Assembly: GCF_040797585.1 (NCBI RefSeq)
Contig: NZ_JBFNEO010000074.1
Span: forward strand, 1 to 12,135
DNA length: 12,135 nt
Direction: 5' to 3'
Source of the DNA: Clostridium_Z sp040797585
Lineage (GTDB): Bacteria > Bacillota > Clostridia > Clostridiales > Clostridiaceae
Shown one piece after another: positions 1 to 8,600 of the stretch. Position 1 is the first letter of the stretch. Each line of letters starts with the position of its first letter. The position numbers and the translations under genes were made by a program. The notes beneath the pieces were generated by a model, which was not told where the DNA came from, searched no databases, and saw only the letters and a program-made list of their open reading frames with translations.

Positions 1-367
1 TTTCTATGTTATTAGGGCTTATTCCACAAGGTATATGATATATTATTTTGTTTTGCATTAAATCAAATAATATAATATTATCATTTTCACTACAAGTTAT
101 ATAGGCTATATTGTCATAGACCTTTACATCTGTTAACCTAGATCCTATATAATAATCCTCTGCTATCTCTTCTTTTAATGTATTTATTTTAGAAAGAGTA
201 TTACTAAAGCTATTAGCAACTAAAAGCTTATCACACCACATGGAAATTCCATAAGGACCCTTTTTAATATTACCCTCCATAACATTAATCTTTTTTTCCT
301 TTAATGTATTAATATTTATTCTAGATATATAATCTGATAATGTATTGCATACATAAATACTCTTCAC
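1..367 (-). CDS. YncE/YVTN-type beta-propeller protein, N-terminal part (C-terminus beyond the left edge)
   Basis: Reading leftwards from 367, a frame stays open to the window edge, giving 122 residues. The start is GTG at 367-365, preceded by a strong Shine-Dalgarno (AGGAGGTGAT) 7 nt upstream. No signal peptide or membrane segment is visible, so the product is probably cytoplasmic. A repeat of roughly 41-44 residues is present: IYVCNTLSDYISRIN (residues 4-18), LLVANSFSNTLSKIN (48-62) and AYITCSENDNIILFD (89-103). This pattern, a beta-strand followed by S/N-x-x-I-S-x-I-N, is typical of YVTN/YncE-like propeller blades. Cysteines recur at similar points (C7, C45, C92, C114). The gene is divergent from the TSCPD gene, with a 168-bp gap. 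Function is unknown; family members are usually ligand- or protein-binding scaffolds. The fold assignment is moderately secure and the role is not. Confidence 0.7.
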   Translation of the reverse strand, partial: MKSIYVCNTLSDYISRININTLKEKKINVMEGNIKKGPYGISMWCDKLLVANSFSNTLSKINTLKEEIAEDYYIGSRLTDVKVYDNIAYITCSENDNIILFDLMQNKIIYHIPCGISPNNIE

Positions 368-449
368 TATTTATATCACCTCCTGACTCTTTACCAATAT
401 ATGTAGTTAAATTCTTTGTGGTTATTAAATCTTTTTACACATTATTAGT

Positions 450-479
450 TCTATATAAATGACAAATACATGTAGACAA
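450..479 (-). promoter_or_regulatory. candidate promoter for the beta-propeller gene
   Basis: On the minus strand TTGTCT (479-474) is followed after 18 nt by TATAGA (455-450). The -35 box overlaps the -35 of the divergent plus-strand promoter at 473-501. Match to the sigma-A consensus is moderate and AT-rich background makes chance matches likely. A sporulation-type -10 (CATATATTG, nearer the gene) is an alternative. Confidence 0.3.
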
Positions 480-501
480 TGAAAAATTTTTCTCCTATAA
501 T
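473..501 (+). promoter_or_regulatory. sigma-A-type promoter of the TSCPD gene
   Basis: TAGACA at 473-478, a 17-nt spacer, then a perfect TATAAT at 496-501. The predicted transcription start near 508 gives a short leader of about 28 nt before the ATG at 536, containing the Shine-Dalgarno AAAGGGGG. Box quality and spacing are near consensus. Confidence 0.75.
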
Positions 502-535
502 AAATCTTGTCTAATCACAAAGGGGGAATCTTAAA

Positions 536-784
536 ATGTATACTTTTGAAACTAGTGGAGTGTGTACTAAAAAAATAACTTTTGATATTGAAGATAATAA
601 AATTAAAGAGGTGAATTTTCAGGGAGGATGTCCTGGAAACTTACAGGGTATTTCAAAACTAGTAATTGGTATGGAAATAGAAGAAGTTATTAAAAGGTTA
701 AAAGGGATTACTTGTGGACCTAAGAGCACTTCTTGTCCTGATCAGTTAGCAATTGCTCTTTCCGAAATACATACTAACAAATAA
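536..784 (+). CDS. small TSCPD-domain four-cysteine protein (TIGR03905 type)
   Basis: An 82-residue protein with four conserved-type cysteines: C10 (GVCT), C32 (GGCPGN), C60 (ITCG) and C67 in the diagnostic TSCPD motif (residues 65-69). This matches the stand-alone TSCPD family, which resembles the C-terminal zinc-binding tail of class II (B12-dependent) ribonucleotide reductases. From family knowledge the four cysteines probably bind a metal such as zinc; no enzymatic activity is established. The length is normal for the family. The ATG at 536 has AAAGGGGG 10 nt upstream and a consensus-like promoter further up, so it is transcribed alone. The downstream neighbour folC is convergent, and the fold-back repeat at 836-937 lies between them. 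No ribonucleotide reductase gene is present nearby, so no link to that pathway can be drawn from context. Confidence 0.9.
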   Translation: MYTFETSGVCTKKITFDIEDNKIKEVNFQGGCPGNLQGISKLVIGMEIEEVIKRLKGITCGPKSTSCPDQLAIALSEIHTNK

Positions 785-835
785 AAAACTTGTACATAGT
801 GTACGTGAAGTTAGCAATATTTAATAAAAAATAAT

Positions 836-937
836 AAGGGCTGTCGCACAAAGATTAAAAGCTACAGTATATTGTATTAGATTTTTAAATTCTAAGACAA
901 CATATTGTGGTTAGATTTCTTAATGTGACAGCCCCTT
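836..937. repeat. ~100-bp fold-back (palindromic) repeat, copy 1, between convergent genes
   Basis: AAGGGCTGTC at 836-845 is mirrored by GACAGCCCCTT at 927-937, and the pairing continues inward. CTACAGTATATTGT near 862 faces ACAACATATTGTGG, and TTAGA faces TCTAA around an A/T loop, so the whole 102 bp can form one imperfect hairpin. It lies in the 231-bp gap between the TSCPD gene (+) and folC (-), at the 3' end of both, and could act as a two-way transcription terminator, although no clean T-tract follows. It aligns end to end with the element at 2521-2620: the same outer stem, ACARTATATTG-like inner arm and CTTAATG-n-n-ACAGCCCC right end. The ends resemble insertion-sequence inverted repeats in general style. 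No clear target duplication is seen. Confidence 0.8.
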
Positions 938-1015
938 ACTTAGTGATTTAAGAATATTGAGTTATAATTATAAAATTAGTTTAAGCTTATTTATATAATT
1001 AATAGATATTTTTCT

Positions 1016-2335
1016 TTACTTAATACTTCTTATAATCTTTCTCATGTCTCCAATCATATATAAGGATCCACTTATTAATATAAGATCTTCCTTGCTACTT
1101 TCTTTTAAAGCCACTTCATAGGCTTCTCTATAATCTTCAATAGCCATAACATTATTATTGTATGGATATATGTGGTTCTTTAGCTCCTCTGCTAATTTAG
1201 CTCTATCACTATGAGGGGTTACAGCAATAACCTTATGAGCCATAGGAGTTATTGTTTTAACCATATCCTCCACATCTTTATCAGCTAATATTCCAAGAAT
1301 TAAAATTAGCTTATTATATCTAAAATATTTGTCTATGTTACTCTTAAGTTTTCTTATTCCATCCATATTATGAGCCCCATCTATAACTACGGCTGGTTTA
1401 TTATTTAATATCTCAAGACGTCCTTTCCAGATAACATTACTTAAAGCCTTAGATATAGTCTCCTTACTTATATGAAGGTTGTCCTTCTTTACTAGAACCT
1501 CTATGGCTTTTATGGCTACCTGAGCGTTAATACATTGATGTAGTCCAAGGAGTCCTAACTTCTCTTCTACTCTTTCATTTAAGATAGTAAATTCCACTAG
1601 TTGTTTAACCTTTTCTCTATCTATTATTACCTCTTTAAAGCTACACATGTGATTTTCTATCTTTATCACATTGCTATTTTTCTCTTTAGCCTTTAGTTCT
1701 ATAACTTCCATAACCTCTTTATTATTAGGGTACACTACAACATCTACATTATCCTTTATAATACCAGCTTTTTCTTTTGCTATATCCTTAATATTATCTC
1801 CTAATATATTTATGTGATCATAGCTTATAGAGGTTATAACACTTACTAAAGGAGTTAGTACATTAGTGGAATCTAGTCTTCCTCCAAGGCCTACCTCAAT
1901 AACTCCATAGTCTACCTTTTCTTCGTAGAAATATAGAAATGCACCACAAGTTATTATTTCAAATTCTGTAGGATGACCTAGTCCCTCATTACTAACTATA
2001 TCAACAGCCTTTTTTACCTTAGTTATTATCTTAGCTAATCTCTCTTTTTTTATATTCTCCTCATTAATTTGCATTCTTTCTTCAAACTCTTCAATAAAAG
2101 GGGATGTATACATAGCTACTTTATATCCTGATTCTATTAAAATTCTACTTATAATAGCAGTGGTAGATCCCTTTCCATTAGTTCCTGCAATATGTATTGT
2201 CTTTATTTTTTTATGAGGGTTTCCAAGAAGTTCTAATATTCTTTCTGTTCTCTCTAGTCCATAGTTACTTCCAAACTTCCCCACACTATTTATATACATC
2301 ATTGCCTCTTTATAGGTCATTGAATTATTATCCAC
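1016..2335 (-). CDS. folC: folylpolyglutamate synthase / dihydrofolate synthase
   Basis: A 439-residue cytoplasmic Mur-ligase-family enzyme. It adds glutamate to folates (and in many bacteria also to dihydropteroate) using ATP, retaining folate cofactors in the cell. Visible motifs are the P-loop GTNGKGST (51-58), TSPF (78-81), GLGGRLDSTN (149-158), SYDHINILG with the downstream KEKAGI lysine region (171-191), WKGRLE (303-308) and DGAHN (319-323) opening the C-terminal ligase domain. Length is normal. The start is GTG at 2335, set by AAGGAG at 2344-2349 with 8-nt spacing. Most relatives begin at the equivalent of codon 6 (MTYKEA), an ATG that is too far from this Shine-Dalgarno on its own. 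The gene follows valS after a 292-bp gap and may be partly co-transcribed with it. No strong promoter of its own was found; a lone TATAAT occurs at 2390-2385. Confidence 0.97.
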   Translation of the reverse strand: MDNNSMTYKEAMMYINSVGKFGSNYGLERTERILELLGNPHKKIKTIHIAGTNGKGSTTAIISRILIESGYKVAMYTSPFIEEFEERMQINEENIKKERLAKIITKVKKAVDIVSNEGLGHPTEFEIITCGAFLYFYEEKVDYGVIEVGLGGRLDSTNVLTPLVSVITSISYDHINILGDNIKDIAKEKAGIIKDNVDVVVYPNNKEVMEVIELKAKEKNSNVIKIENHMCSFKEVIIDREKVKQLVEFTILNERVEEKLGLLGLHQCINAQVAIKAIEVLVKKDNLHISKETISKALSNVIWKGRLEILNNKPAVVIDGAHNMDGIRKLKSNIDKYFRYNKLILILGILADKDVEDMVKTITPMAHKVIAVTPHSDRAKLAEELKNHIYPYNNNVMAIEDYREAYEVALKESSKEDLILISGSLYMIGDMRKIIRSIK

Positions 2336-2343
2336 ATAATCAT

Positions 2344-2349
2344 CTCCTT
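2344..2349 (-). promoter_or_regulatory. ribosome binding site deciding the folC start
   Basis: AAGGAG on the minus strand, 8 nt before GTG (2335-2333) and 6 nt before an out-of-frame ATG (2337-2335). That ATG opens a six-codon reading frame whose TGA stop overlaps folC codon 6 (ATGA). The site therefore supports either GTG initiation directly or a tiny upstream frame coupled to the ATG at 2320. Confidence 0.7.
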
Positions 2350-2520
2350 ATACTATATTTAAAAAGATATAAAATCCTATCACTATTATATCTTTTATGG
2401 GTTTAATCTTCCATATAGTATTTTAAAAACTATATAGTAAAACATAATTTTTAGTATTACAGTTAATTTTTAATTAAGGTTTTAGTAAACTTAAGAATTT
2501 CATAAGTAAAATATATAGAA

Positions 2521-2620
2521 AGGGACTGCGGCATTAAGGAATTTACATACAATATATTGATTTGCAAATTTAAAATTAGCACAATATATTATAGTATTTA
2601 TTCTTAATGCCACAGCCCCA
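2521..2620. repeat. ~100-bp fold-back (palindromic) repeat, copy 2, between valS and folC
   Basis: GGGACTGCGGCATTAAG (2522-2538) is mirrored by CTTAATGCCACAGCCCC (2603-2619), 15 of 17 positions complementary in DNA. The inner arms ACAATATATTG and CAATATATTATAGT continue the fold. In minus-strand RNA, the strand read from valS, both mismatches become G-U pairs, so the 17-bp outer stem is unbroken. The element starts 7 bp beyond the valS stop and is followed on that strand by CCCTTTCTATATATTTT, a weak U-rich tail. It probably terminates or attenuates the valS transcript ahead of folC, or stabilises its 3' end. It is a diverged relative of the element at 836-937. Confidence 0.8.
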
Positions 2621-2627
2621 TTTAGTA

Positions 2628-5270
2628 TTATTTTAATGCATCTATTCTAGATACAACAGCTTCAAGCATTTCTTTATACTTATTGCCCTTAGCTTTTTCT
2701 TCATTAACAACAGCTTCTGGTGCTTTAGATACAAACCTCTCATTAGAAAGCTTCTTCTCTACTCTATCTATTTCTTTTTCAAGCTTTTCTTTTTCTTTAT
2801 TTAATCTTTCAAGTTCCTTTTCTTTATCAACTAAATCAAGAAGAGGCATAAACAATTCTCCTCCACTAGTAACTAAAGAAACTAAATTATCTTCTAAATT
2901 ATCCTTACTTGTTATAAACTCTACTTGAGATGCTGAAGCAAGCTTTTCAAAGTAAGTAACTCCTGATTGAAATGCATTTTCTGCTTCTTTAGAAGACAAT
3001 ACTATTATCTTAGCCTTTCTTGAAGGTGGAACATTCATCTCAGCTCTAAGGTTTCTTAAAGCCTTTATAGCTTCTATTATAAAGTCCATTTCTTCTTCTG
3101 CTTTTTCATCTTTAAGATTCTCATCATATTCTGGCCACTTAGCTACAGTTATTGATTCACTCTCTGTATTTAAATGAGTATATATCTCCTCAGTTATAAA
3201 TGGCATAACTGGATGAAGTAGTTTAAGTCCATTAGTAAGAACAGTATATAAAACATTATAGGCTATGCCCTTTTGTTTTTCGTCTTCTCCATAGAAAACT
3301 GGTTTTACTAGCTCTATATACCAGTCACAAAGTTCTGTCCACATAAAGTCGTAAATCTTTTGAAGAGCTATCCCAAGTTCAAATTTATCTATATTATCTG
3401 TAACCTCTTTGGCTATAGTGTTCATTCTAGATAGAATCCACTTATCAGCTAGTGTGTAGTCCTTATGATCATTATACTTCTCCATAAGATCCCTATCAAG
3501 GTTCATCATTATAAATCTTGAAGCATTCCATATCTTATTAGCAAAGTTTCTTGCTGATTCAACCTTTTCTGGATAGTATCTTATATCATTTCCAGGAGCA
3601 TTACCATTTACAAGCATAAATCTTAAGGCATCAGCACCATACTCATCAATTACTTCTAAAGGATCTACTCCATTTCCAAGAGACTTAGACATCTTAAGTC
3701 CTTCTGAATCTCTTACTATACCGTGAATTAATACATTTTCAAAAGGTATCTCTTTCATGGCATAAAGTCCTGAGAATACCATTCTTGCAACCCAGAAGAA
3801 TATTATATCATATCCTGTAACAAGAACAGATGTTGGATAGAAATAATCTAAATCTTGTGTCTTTTCTGGCCAACCTAAAGTTGAAAATGGCCATAAAGCA
3901 GAAGAGAACCAAGTATCAAGAACATCATTTTCTTGAACAAGCTTATCTCCACCACACTTTGGACATGATGTTGGAGCTTCCGCTTCACACATTATTTCTC
4001 CACAAGAACAGTACCAAACTGGAATTCTATGTCCCCACCATAATTGTCTAGAAATACACCAATCTTGGATATTTTCCATCCAGTTAAAATAAGTCTTTTC
4101 AAATCTCTCTGGAACAAAGTTTACTTTTTTATTCTTAACTACATCTATAGCTGGTTTTGCAAGAGATTCCATTTTTACATACCATTGCTTAGATATTATA
4201 GGCTCAACTACAGTATTACATCTGTCATGACATCCCACATTATGGCTATGAGGTTTAATCTTAACTAAATATCCCTTTTTTTCAAGATCAGCAACTATAG
4301 CTTTTCTTGCTTCATATCTCTCAAGTCCTTCATACTTTCCACCAAGCTCATTGATTATTCCTTTATCATTCATAACCCTTATCTGAGGAAGATTGTGTCT
4401 TAATCCAACTTCATAGTCATTAGGGTCATGGGCTGGGGTTATTTTAACTGCTCCTGTACCAAATTCTAAATCAACATAATCATCAGCTATTATAGGTATC
4501 TCTTTGTTTACAAGAGGAAGCATTAAGGTTTTACCTACTAAATGAGCATATCTCTCATCCTTAGGATTAACTGCAACTGCTGTATCTCCAAGCATAGTTT
4601 CTGGTCTTGTAGTTGCTATCTCTAGATATTCATCTGATCCTACTACTGGATATTTTATATGCCAGAAGCTACCTTCCTTTTCACTATGCTCTATTTCTGC
4701 ATCAGATAAAGCAGTTTCACATTTTGGACACCAATTTGTTATTCTATCACCTTGATATATAAGACCTTCCTTATATAGCTTTACAAACACGTGTCTTACA
4801 GCCTTATTTAGATTTTCATCCATGGTAAATGCTTCTCTAGAAAAGTCAGCAGAAGCACCTAATTTTTTAAGCTGTTGTCTTATTTTTTCTCTATATTCTT
4901 CTGACCATTCCCATACCTTTTCAAGGAAAGCCTCTCTTCCCATTTCTTTCTTTTTAAGACCTTGCTTTAAAAGTTCATTCTCTACCTTAACCTCTGTTGC
5001 AATACTAGCATGATCTTGACCAGGAAGCCATAGAGTTTCATATCCTTGCATTCTTTTACTTCTTATTAGGATATCTTGAAGAGTATTATCTATAGCATGA
5101 CCTAAGTGAAGTTTACCTGTTATATTTGGTGGTGGCATTATTATAGTAAAAGGTTTCTTAGTTTTATCCACCTTAGGGGTAAAATACTTATTTTCTTCCC
5201 ACATTTTATATAATCTTTCTTCAAAATCTTTTGGATTATAAGTAGTAGCTAAAGTTTTATTATTTTCCAT
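2628..5270 (-). CDS. valS: valyl-tRNA synthetase
   Basis: An 880-residue class Ia aminoacyl-tRNA synthetase, the usual length for Firmicute ValRS. It charges tRNA-Val with valine in the cytoplasm and edits mis-charged threonine. Motifs in order: PPPNITGKLHLGH with the HIGH-type signature HLGH (55-58); CPKC (181-184) opening a zinc-binding insertion; TTRPETMLGDTA (220-231) in the CP1 editing domain; a second Cys-rich knuckle CSCG...CPKCGG before DTWFSSALWP; and KMSKS (526-530). An anticodon-binding helical domain follows, then a C-terminal coiled-coil arm rich in K/E (about residues 810-875). The start ATG at 5270 has AAGGAGG 7 nt upstream. Expression is controlled by the T-box leader at 5590-5346, read from the promoter at 5635-5608. 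folC follows downstream, as in other Firmicutes. Nothing looks truncated or altered. Confidence 0.98.
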   Translation of the reverse strand: MENNKTLATTYNPKDFEERLYKMWEENKYFTPKVDKTKKPFTIIMPPPNITGKLHLGHAIDNTLQDILIRSKRMQGYETLWLPGQDHASIATEVKVENELLKQGLKKKEMGREAFLEKVWEWSEEYREKIRQQLKKLGASADFSREAFTMDENLNKAVRHVFVKLYKEGLIYQGDRITNWCPKCETALSDAEIEHSEKEGSFWHIKYPVVGSDEYLEIATTRPETMLGDTAVAVNPKDERYAHLVGKTLMLPLVNKEIPIIADDYVDLEFGTGAVKITPAHDPNDYEVGLRHNLPQIRVMNDKGIINELGGKYEGLERYEARKAIVADLEKKGYLVKIKPHSHNVGCHDRCNTVVEPIISKQWYVKMESLAKPAIDVVKNKKVNFVPERFEKTYFNWMENIQDWCISRQLWWGHRIPVWYCSCGEIMCEAEAPTSCPKCGGDKLVQENDVLDTWFSSALWPFSTLGWPEKTQDLDYFYPTSVLVTGYDIIFFWVARMVFSGLYAMKEIPFENVLIHGIVRDSEGLKMSKSLGNGVDPLEVIDEYGADALRFMLVNGNAPGNDIRYYPEKVESARNFANKIWNASRFIMMNLDRDLMEKYNDHKDYTLADKWILSRMNTIAKEVTDNIDKFELGIALQKIYDFMWTELCDWYIELVKPVFYGEDEKQKGIAYNVLYTVLTNGLKLLHPVMPFITEEIYTHLNTESESITVAKWPEYDENLKDEKAEEEMDFIIEAIKALRNLRAEMNVPPSRKAKIIVLSSKEAENAFQSGVTYFEKLASASQVEFITSKDNLEDNLVSLVTSGGELFMPLLDLVDKEKELERLNKEKEKLEKEIDRVEKKLSNERFVSKAPEAVVNEEKAKGNKYKEMLEAVVSRIDALK

Positions 5271-5345
5271 TTGTATTCCTCCTTAAAAATTTATATATAG
5301 TAAGCTGTAATTAATTTAAAATATACAGCATCAATATTATCTTAG

Positions 5346-5386
5346 AAAACAAAAAGAGCCCTCATCCTATAAAAGGACGAAGACTC
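5346..5386 (-). terminator. T-box-controlled intrinsic terminator ahead of valS
   Basis: On the minus strand GAGTCTTCGTCC (5386-5375) pairs over 12 positions, wobbles included, with GGATGAGGGCTC (5367-5356) around TTTTATA, followed by TTTTTGTTTT. It shares TCGTCC with the antiterminator, so the two folds exclude each other. Confidence 0.93.
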
Positions 5387-5590
5387 GTGGTACCACCTTT
5401 TTTCCCATCACAATAATGGGCTCTCAAATAAATAACGATCGATAAAAACCGTCTTTGACTACTATGATTTCATCAAAGAAGCTCAAAAGCTACCTTCAAG
5501 ATAAAGATTTTAGAAAACCTTACAGCCAAGGGCTTTCCTCTCTAAAAAAATCTATATTACCTTTACTCCTCTTTTTCTTAGCTTTTCTTT
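5346..5590 (-). promoter_or_regulatory. T-box riboswitch of valS, specifier GUA (Val)
   Basis: Read on the minus strand. The basal helix of stem I is AAAGAAAAGC (5590-5581) with AGCTTCTTT (5483-5475). The loop-E pair is AGTA (5567-5564) opposite GAA, and the specifier GTA (5493-5491) follows as GAAG-GTA-G. The distal arm carries AGAGAGG (5543-5537) and GGCTGTAAGG. A stem III hairpin CCCAT/ATGGG lies at 5420-5404. The antiterminator has AAAAGG and CCTTTT arms (5401-5396, 5376-5371) around the bulge TGGTACC (5395-5389) and an ACGA/TCGT helix. The TGGT of the bulge pairs with ACCA, fitting a tRNA with discriminator A, as expected for tRNA-Val. Uncharged tRNA-Val should stabilise the antiterminator and switch valS on. 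Confidence 0.95.
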
Positions 5591-5607
5591 ATAAATTTAT
5601 ATATTTT

Positions 5608-5635
5608 ATTATAATGTTATTTACCTTAATGTCAA
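5608..5635 (-). promoter_or_regulatory. sigma-A-type promoter of valS
   Basis: On the minus strand a perfect TTGACA (5635-5630), a 16-nt spacer and a perfect TATAAT (5613-5608). The predicted start near 5601 puts the T-box stem I at the 5' end of the RNA. It lies only 17 bp past the stop of the upstream large gene, so valS has its own promoter even though the genes are collinear. Confidence 0.85.
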
Positions 5636-5651
5636 TATGTTTTCTGTTATT

Positions 5652-8600
5652 TTATAAATTTAACTTAAGATTATTAGTAAGAACTTCTATCTCCATTGAT
5701 TTTTCTTCAATATATACATACTTACATAAATTCTTAAAGGCTGAACTAAGCATAAGCTTAATTCTATTGAGCTGGTTTACCTCACTAGCTCCTGGATCAT
5801 AATCTATTGCAACAATATTAGCTCTAGGATATTTATTCTTTAAAGCTTTAAGCATTCCCTTACCTGTAACATGATTTGGAAGACAGGCAAAAGGTTGCAT
5901 ACATATAATATTGCTAGCTCCTTCCTCAATAAGTTCTATCATCTCTGCTGTTAAGAACCATCCTTCACCAGTTTGATTTCCAAGGGATAATATGCTACTA
6001 GCTTTTTCAGCTAATTCATAAATACTTGATGGAGGAGTAAATCTCTTGCTTTCTTTTAAACTCTTAATAATAGGTTTTCTATAAAAATCTATTATCTTTA
6101 TTGCCCCTAGGCCTAGAATTTGATTTTTCTTTGGACCAGATAGATGTCTATATTTAAAATCATTATCTAAAGCAGAGTATAAAAAGAAATCCAGTAAATC
6201 TGGAACTACAGCTTCTGCTCCTTCCTTTTCTACAATAGATATTACATTATTATTTGCTAGAGGATGGAACTTAACAAGAATCTCCCCAACTAGTCCTACT
6301 CTAGGCTTTACAACATCTAATAACTCAATATTATCAAAATCTCTAACTATCTCTTCTACATCTTTTTTATACCTATGATACCCACCATTTTTTAAAGTTT
6401 TTATACATTTTTCATTCCAATATTCATAAAGCTTATTACAACTTCCTTTAATCTTTTCATAGGGTCTTGTCCTGTAAAGACATCTCATAAGTAAATCTCC
6501 ATAACAAATTGATAGTAATAAATCTTTTCCGAGGGAAGGTGTAATAGTAAATCCAGGGTTTTTTTCAAGACCTCCCCCAGCATTTAAAGAAATCACAGGT
6601 ACATTTTCGAATCCTGAATCCTTTAAGGCTTTTCTAAGAAGAGCAATATAATTTGTAGCTCTACATCCTCCGCCAGTCTGAGATATAATGACTGCTGTGG
6701 AATTCACATCATATTTTCCAGATTTAAGTCCATTTATTATGGATCCTATAACAATTATAGATGGATAACACACATCATTATTTACGTATCTTAATCCTTC
6801 ATCTACAGCTTTTTTATCATTATAAGGTAGAACTACTAGGTTATATCCGTGGTTATTAAATACTTCTTCACATAACCTAAAATGTATAGGAGACATATCA
6901 GGAGATAATATGGTATATTTTTTCTTCATATCCTTAGTAAATAGTTTTCTTTCCTCATTATCCTCCTTATCCTTTGGAAGATAGTTATTATTTTTTCTTT
7001 CATTAAGAGCAGCCTTTAAAGACCTTATTCTTATTTTAATTGCTCCTAAATTATTTCCTTCATCTATTTTAAGTAAAGTATATATTTTACCTTTTTTATG
7101 GAGGATTTCTTCTACTTGTTCACTAGTTATAGCATCTAATCCACATCCAAAGGAATTAAGTTGAACAAGTTCTAAGTTTTCTCTACTGGCAACAAAGGAA
7201 GCAGCTTCATAAAGCCTAGAATGATATACCCATTGATCAACTACTCTTAAAGGTCTTTTTAAATCTCCTAAATGACAAACACTATCCTCGGAAAGCACTG
7301 CCATATCAAAGGATGTAATTATATTAGGAATACCATGATTTATTTCTGGATCTATATGATAAGGACGTCCACTTAAAACAATACCTTTCTTTCCAGTGTC
7401 ATCTAGATATTTAATAATTTCCTCTCCCTTAGCTCTTATATCAACCTTAAACTTTTCTTGTTCTAGCCATGCTTTATCTAAAGCATATTTTATTTCCTTT
7501 TTACTTATGTCAAAATCTTTAAACTCATCATAAAGACGTGGTAATAACTTTTTCTTATTATTTAAAGAAAAGAATGGATTTTTAAATAATATGTTCTTTT
7601 CCTTTAACACATCCATATTATTTTTTATAACCTCTGGATAAGAAGTTACTATAGGACAATTATAATGATTATCTCCCCCTTGAAATTCCTTTCTCTCATA
7701 AGGTATACAAGGGTAGAATATAAACTTCACTCCTCTATTTACAAGATCCATAATATGACCATGAACTAATTTACCAGGATAGCATACGGATTCAGAAGGA
7801 ATAGTTTCTATACCCATTTCATAAACCTTCTTAGAACTTCTTCTAGAGAGTTCTACCCTAAACCCAAGTTCCTTAAAGAAAGTAGCCCAAAATGGATAAT
7901 TTTCATATAGATTTAACACTCTGGGTATTCCAACTACCCCTCTAAAAGCTTCTTCTTCTTTTAATACTGGATATGAAAAAACCCTTTTATATTTATAATC
8001 ATAAATATTAGGTTCTAATTCCTTTCTTATTTCAACTCCTGCACCTTTTTCACACCTATTTCCAGATATAAAGCTATTGCCATCACTAAACTTATTTACA
8101 GTAAGCATACAGTTATTATTACATAGACCACATCTTCTTATTTCTGTTTCTACACTAAATTTATTTAAATCCTTAGTTAATAAAGAGTTCTCACCTTCTT
8201 TATATCGTTCTTTTGATATGATTGCAGCTCCAAAAGCTCCCATGAGTCCTGCAATATCTGGTCTTATAACCTCTCTCTCAGATATTAATTCAAAGGCTCT
8301 TAAAACCCCATCATTGTAGAAGGTTCCTCCCTGAACTATAATTTTCTCTCCAATTTCTTCTGGATTTCTTAACTTTATAACTTTAAAAAGAGCATTCTTT
8401 ATCACAGAATAACTAAGGCCAGAAGAAATATCCTCTATGTTAGCACCTTCTTTTTGAGCCTGCTTTACTCTAGAGTTCATAAAAACAGTACATCTTGATC
8501 CTAAATCCACAGGATTCTTAGCAAAAATTGATTCCTTTGCAAAATTTTCAATAGATAGGTTTAAAGATTTTGCAAAACCCTCTATAAAAGACCCACATCC

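Noticed and set aside
790..815. Small GTACA/TGTAC hairpin after the TSCPD stop as a terminator
   Set aside because: Only five pairs with a three-base loop and no T-run; too weak to call.
836..2620. The two fold-back repeats as the ends of one composite transposon
   Set aside because: The DNA between them is folC, a housekeeping gene in its usual place next to valS, and each repeat is a complete hairpin rather than a single end.
5304..5329. GCTGTA/TACAGC inverted repeat between the T-box terminator and the valS start
   Set aside because: Six pairs around a 14-nt AT loop; likely chance, with no clear regulatory role.
5455..5802. Plus-strand open frame across the valS leader
   Set aside because: It runs antisense to the T-box leader and to the end of the giant activase-like gene, has no ribosome site, and its composition follows the structured RNA.
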